Below are positions 61,477 through 64,000 of a stretch of 64,000 bases of DNA, piece after piece (positions within the stretch are counted from its first letter, which is position 1; every line of letters begins with the position of its first letter). Position numbers and translations under genes: made by a program. Source of the stretch: Schistosoma mansoni (taxonomy: Eukaryota; Platyhelminthes; Trematoda; Strigeidida; Schistosomatidae); assembly GCF_000237925.1 (NCBI RefSeq), contig NC_031495.1, positions 15,945,749 through 16,009,748 on the forward strand, read 5' to 3'. The notes beneath the pieces are model-generated. The model did not search any database and was not told the DNA's origin. It saw nothing but the letters and a program-made list of their open reading frames with translations.

Positions 61477-63137
61477 CTTGATAGTTATTTGTAAATTTTA
61501 CATACTTATATCCTTTCACTTCGCATATCATAATTTCAATCTTAACCAACTTAAGTAGCTGTTTTATTTCATTTAAATGTAGAGAATATCTAGAACGAGA
61601 AATCACTGTGCCACAAGATAAAGCAGAGAAAGTTTCTCGACGTCTCACTGAGGTTTTAAACAAAGGGTTAATACGCACTAGAGAAATATTCTTACTCACT
61701 GACCCCGCCGCATCCGTAAAAGTATGTTTATTTAATATTGATTTACTTTAAAACCAGTATATAATTTATGAATATTGTCACTTTTTCACTGTTGGATTTC
61801 AGCGTTACTTATTAAGATATCTTCCTAACCCGACTAAACAAAATTTGTTTCACACGTGCCTAAACCAGTTTGTAATGCTGAGATAACCATTTTGTTTTCG
61901 AATTAGCTTTCATTACTTTTGAACCGAAATGTATCATGACATTGTCTAAAATAACATCCATAATTTTCAGTCTATTTCATTGATCTTTTCATTAGATTAC
62001 TTAACGATTATTTTATTATTATTATTCAACTAAAGCCACATTTAATACTCTGCATAAATCTATGTATCTGACCTTCTTGTCTTCGTAGATTATCATACTT
62101 TCCACTAGAGAATAATCTATTCAGCCTACAGAACCTCTTGTATATTGATGCTTTCTTAAATTACGTATTTCAAAGTTCGGTGCACTATACGTGATTTAGC
62201 GTAATAACCAGTTATCTATTAAATCTAAATACAAGCACTAAGTCACCTGTGACTTAATGGAATAAGTATAATTTTCAAATATTATGTCCGTTTATATCCC
62301 CATACTATGCCTACTTTGATCCGGATAACCACTTGACGTGTAAATAAAATATTAGTGGGTGTGTGGATCAACTTCTGATCAGTCCAGAAATATTGGAATC
62401 AGAACTTGTCAGGACTAGTAATCACAATTATTTCGACATTTTATCCTCATGTCATACCAAATTTGTCCTGACAAACTGACAATGCATATTTTTCGTATAC
62501 TTTCAGTTCGCTGTACTGTTATATCTACTGACATACATTGGTGCCCAGTTCAACTTCTTAACTTTATGCATACTATGTAAGTTCTTTTTTAATGATAATC
62601 CAGTTTTATGCATACCGAAAAGTTGTCCACTTTTTGTTGTTATAAGTTTCAAACATCAGAATAACACTGATTGATATCGGTTTCACATACATTCATATCC
62701 CAGGGGATATTCCCATATTGTTTCAATATAAGCTCAATGTTGTGGTACGTCCCAGTAATGGCAGGGATTTGCTGAAAACACAAACCACTTTTTATGTAAA
62801 CATATCCCTTCTAATATGGACACAACATGATTGCTCTTCATTTTTCACAGTCCGCAAATTTATAATAATAATGATAATAATAATAATAGTAATAATAATA
62901 ATGTTAAACACATACTGTACAAAATGTCCTTTGGTTCACAATAGCTCTGGGTACATACTTTTATCTACACTTAGTCATATGTTCTTTTTTCCTATTTTGG
63001 TATTCTAACTAGCTATACTTTTATAACGTAGTACCAGATTACTGTCACTCATTATTCTTCTAATTGCGGTTCTTTTTGTTTTCATCGCAGTTACTTTTGG
63101 TGTCTTTTGTGTGCCGAAGTTTTATGAGCGCTACCAA
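56907..63137 (+). CDS. RTN-like: reticulon (partial; last exon beyond the right edge)
   Basis: Reticulons are ER-shaping proteins with two long hydrophobic hairpins separated by a loop of about 66 residues. Exons: 56907-56931, 58966-59007, 59967-60162, 61583-61721, 62507-62576 and 63091-63137, totalling 519 bases in one frame, each bounded by GT-AG. The N-terminus is short (22 residues, MLADGVTPG joined to KMACSDGCPMAEK), as in short animal isoforms. The reticulon domain starts with VRSIVYWRQP, then hydrophobic segment 1 (about residues 32-70), the hydrophilic loop with TVPQDKAEKVSRRLTEVLNK, hydrophobic segment 2 starting FAVLLYLLTYIGAQFN, and VPKFYERYQ. The last matches the (V)PxxYExxQ end of the family. 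A final exon of roughly 20-30 residues should follow the donor gtaagt at 63138. The ATG at 58971 in exon 2 is an alternative start, so longer or shorter isoforms are possible. Confidence 0.88.
60336..60775 (+). repeat. candidate solo LTR or retroelement fragment in a reticulon intron
   Basis: GC content is higher than the flanks. The segment starts tgttggggatgttagatcc and has gctattggtcc (inverted CCAAT), cttatatatacc (TATA-like) and a (TC)6 tract at 60639-60652. It ends in ttggcggactaggtgagctc. No flanking duplication was confirmed. Confidence 0.3.
61440..61474. repeat. (TA)n microsatellite in a reticulon intron
   Basis: Uninterrupted TA dinucleotides about 110 bases before the 61583 exon. 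Length variation here would be a ready marker. Confidence 0.95.
62861..62902. repeat. (TAA)n trinucleotide repeat
   Basis: About 14 TAA units with a few single-base changes (tga, tag), inside the last visible reticulon intron. Confidence 0.9.
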
Positions 63138-63734
63138 GTAAGTTTTTTCCCAGATATTACATATACCCCGTAATAAAATTATTAATATGTTTATTATTGC
63201 CTATTTACTTTAAAAATAAGTTGCCTGGTAACCGATGTATATCGAACAATGTGATGTTAAACTTTATCTTGTTTTGATTTCGGGTTGTCATTTGGTCGTT
63301 TTTATTTCTCAACAACTGTGACCTCTCTTGGCTGAGCTCATTTACCAGGTACGGATTCGTGTATTTGGCTTTGAGCCTCACTTTGTGTGGAAGCTAGTGA
63401 TACTGCTTCATTGGTCAGACTGAAATAGGTGGAGCAACCTTCGGACTTGTGACTTGTCAACCGAAGGTCAAATGTCGTAGCCACTGAGTCCCTCACTTCA
63501 GTTCACACTATTTTAACTTTTTACCCATATTACGTTAATCGTCTTTACTATTGGTAGTTGTAATTAATTCATCATATTTACGTTTCTCTTCAATGACATG
63601 ATCTCTTGATCATAGTGTATTCTTAGAACCCATGATTATAAATATACCTAACTCAAAGGTTTTTCATACTGACAGGATATTCACAGGAATATCCCAAAAA
63701 TTATCTCGAACATATGTTTTCAGACTTTCCACGT

Positions 63735-63910
63735 ATTTCACATGTTATTTCCTATTGGTCATTATTTACAGTTGTCCTAACTATGACTTTCACGTGTCGT
63801 TTTCCTATTGGTCAATTTTGAGTTGTCCTATTTATAACCTTTACGTGTCCTTTCTTTCCATTGGTTACTGTTCATAGACATCTTAACTGTATAAATATGC
63901 CTTGTCTGTG
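63735..63910 (+). promoter_or_regulatory. CCAAT-repeat and TATA segment, probably of retroelement origin
   Basis: Three imperfect units of about 55-60 bases each carry an inverted CCAAT box (cctattggtc, cctattggtc, ccattggtta) and a cacgtgtc-like block. They are followed by ctgtataaatatgcc, a TATA-like motif. This is laid out like a Pol II promoter or the U3 of an LTR. Nothing downstream in the window identifies a transcript. Confidence 0.35.
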
Positions 63911-64000
63911 AATCATTTTTATTCTGCTTCGGACCCCATGAGCAATTCTCATTTAACGGCTGTGTTCTGAGTTATTGGAGTTGGGGAACAGTATTGGGGT

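Noticed and set aside
61439-61699. 86-codon minus frame
   Set aside because: Ends in a (TA)n tract and is antisense to the reticulon exon at 61583.
62718-63008. 96-codon plus frame
   Set aside because: Low-complexity product of the TAA repeat in a reticulon intron.
63001-63090. Upstream acceptor at 63039 for the last visible reticulon exon
   Set aside because: It is out of phase with the previous exon; the acceptor ending at 63090 gives the correct phase and the expected family sequence.

Overview
This window looks like nuclear DNA of a blood fluke (Schistosoma or a very close trematode). By eye it is roughly two-thirds A+T. It has spliced genes with long introns, two micro-introns of 34 and 37 bases, and many tRNA-related short retroposons that carry a hammerhead ribozyme resembling the schistosome Sm-alpha family. 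It also holds broken non-LTR and LTR retrotransposons. There is no sign of bacterial organisation, rRNA, CRISPR or an intact tRNA gene. Species-level assignment is inference.

Three protein-coding genes can be supported by homology together with phase-consistent splice sites. (1) About 29.5-35.7 kb, plus strand: a metallopeptidase of the yeast YIL108W type (Pfam 'Metallopep') with a perfect HExxHxxGxxH zinc motif. (2) About 52.6-42.5 kb, minus strand: an MBOAT-family O-acyltransferase most like Hedgehog acyltransferase (HHAT/Rasp), including the catalytic-His motif; its last exons were not found with confidence. (3) 56.9 kb to beyond the right edge, plus strand: a reticulon, with a short N-terminus and most of the reticulon homology domain; the last exon is outside the window.

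Layout: 1-29 kb is gene-poor. It contains palindrome-ended repeats, the hammerhead SINE clusters at 7.5-8.15, 9.55, 11.4, 11.8 and 18.9 kb, and a moderately GC-richer graveyard of gypsy-type and CR1/jockey-type fragments at 20.8-26.7 kb. Then come the metallopeptidase gene (29.5-35.7 kb), a repeat-rich spacer (36-42 kb), the acyltransferase gene (42.5-52.6 kb), a spacer with an exceptional pair of perfect palindromes (54.1 kb), a 5'-truncated non-LTR retrotransposon (55.7-56.7 kb) lying just upstream of the first reticulon exon, and the reticulon gene.

The most striking mobile element is a 1.73-kb non-autonomous LTR retrotransposon at 44,693-46,426. It has two 321-base LTRs that differ at one base, a 5-base target duplication, a primer-binding-like site, a polypurine tract and one gag-like ORF. 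It sits antisense in the largest visible intron of the acyltransferase gene. No set of neighbouring genes forms an obvious pathway. If the family assignments hold, the three genes act in proteolysis, acylation of secreted signalling proteins in the ER, and ER membrane shaping.
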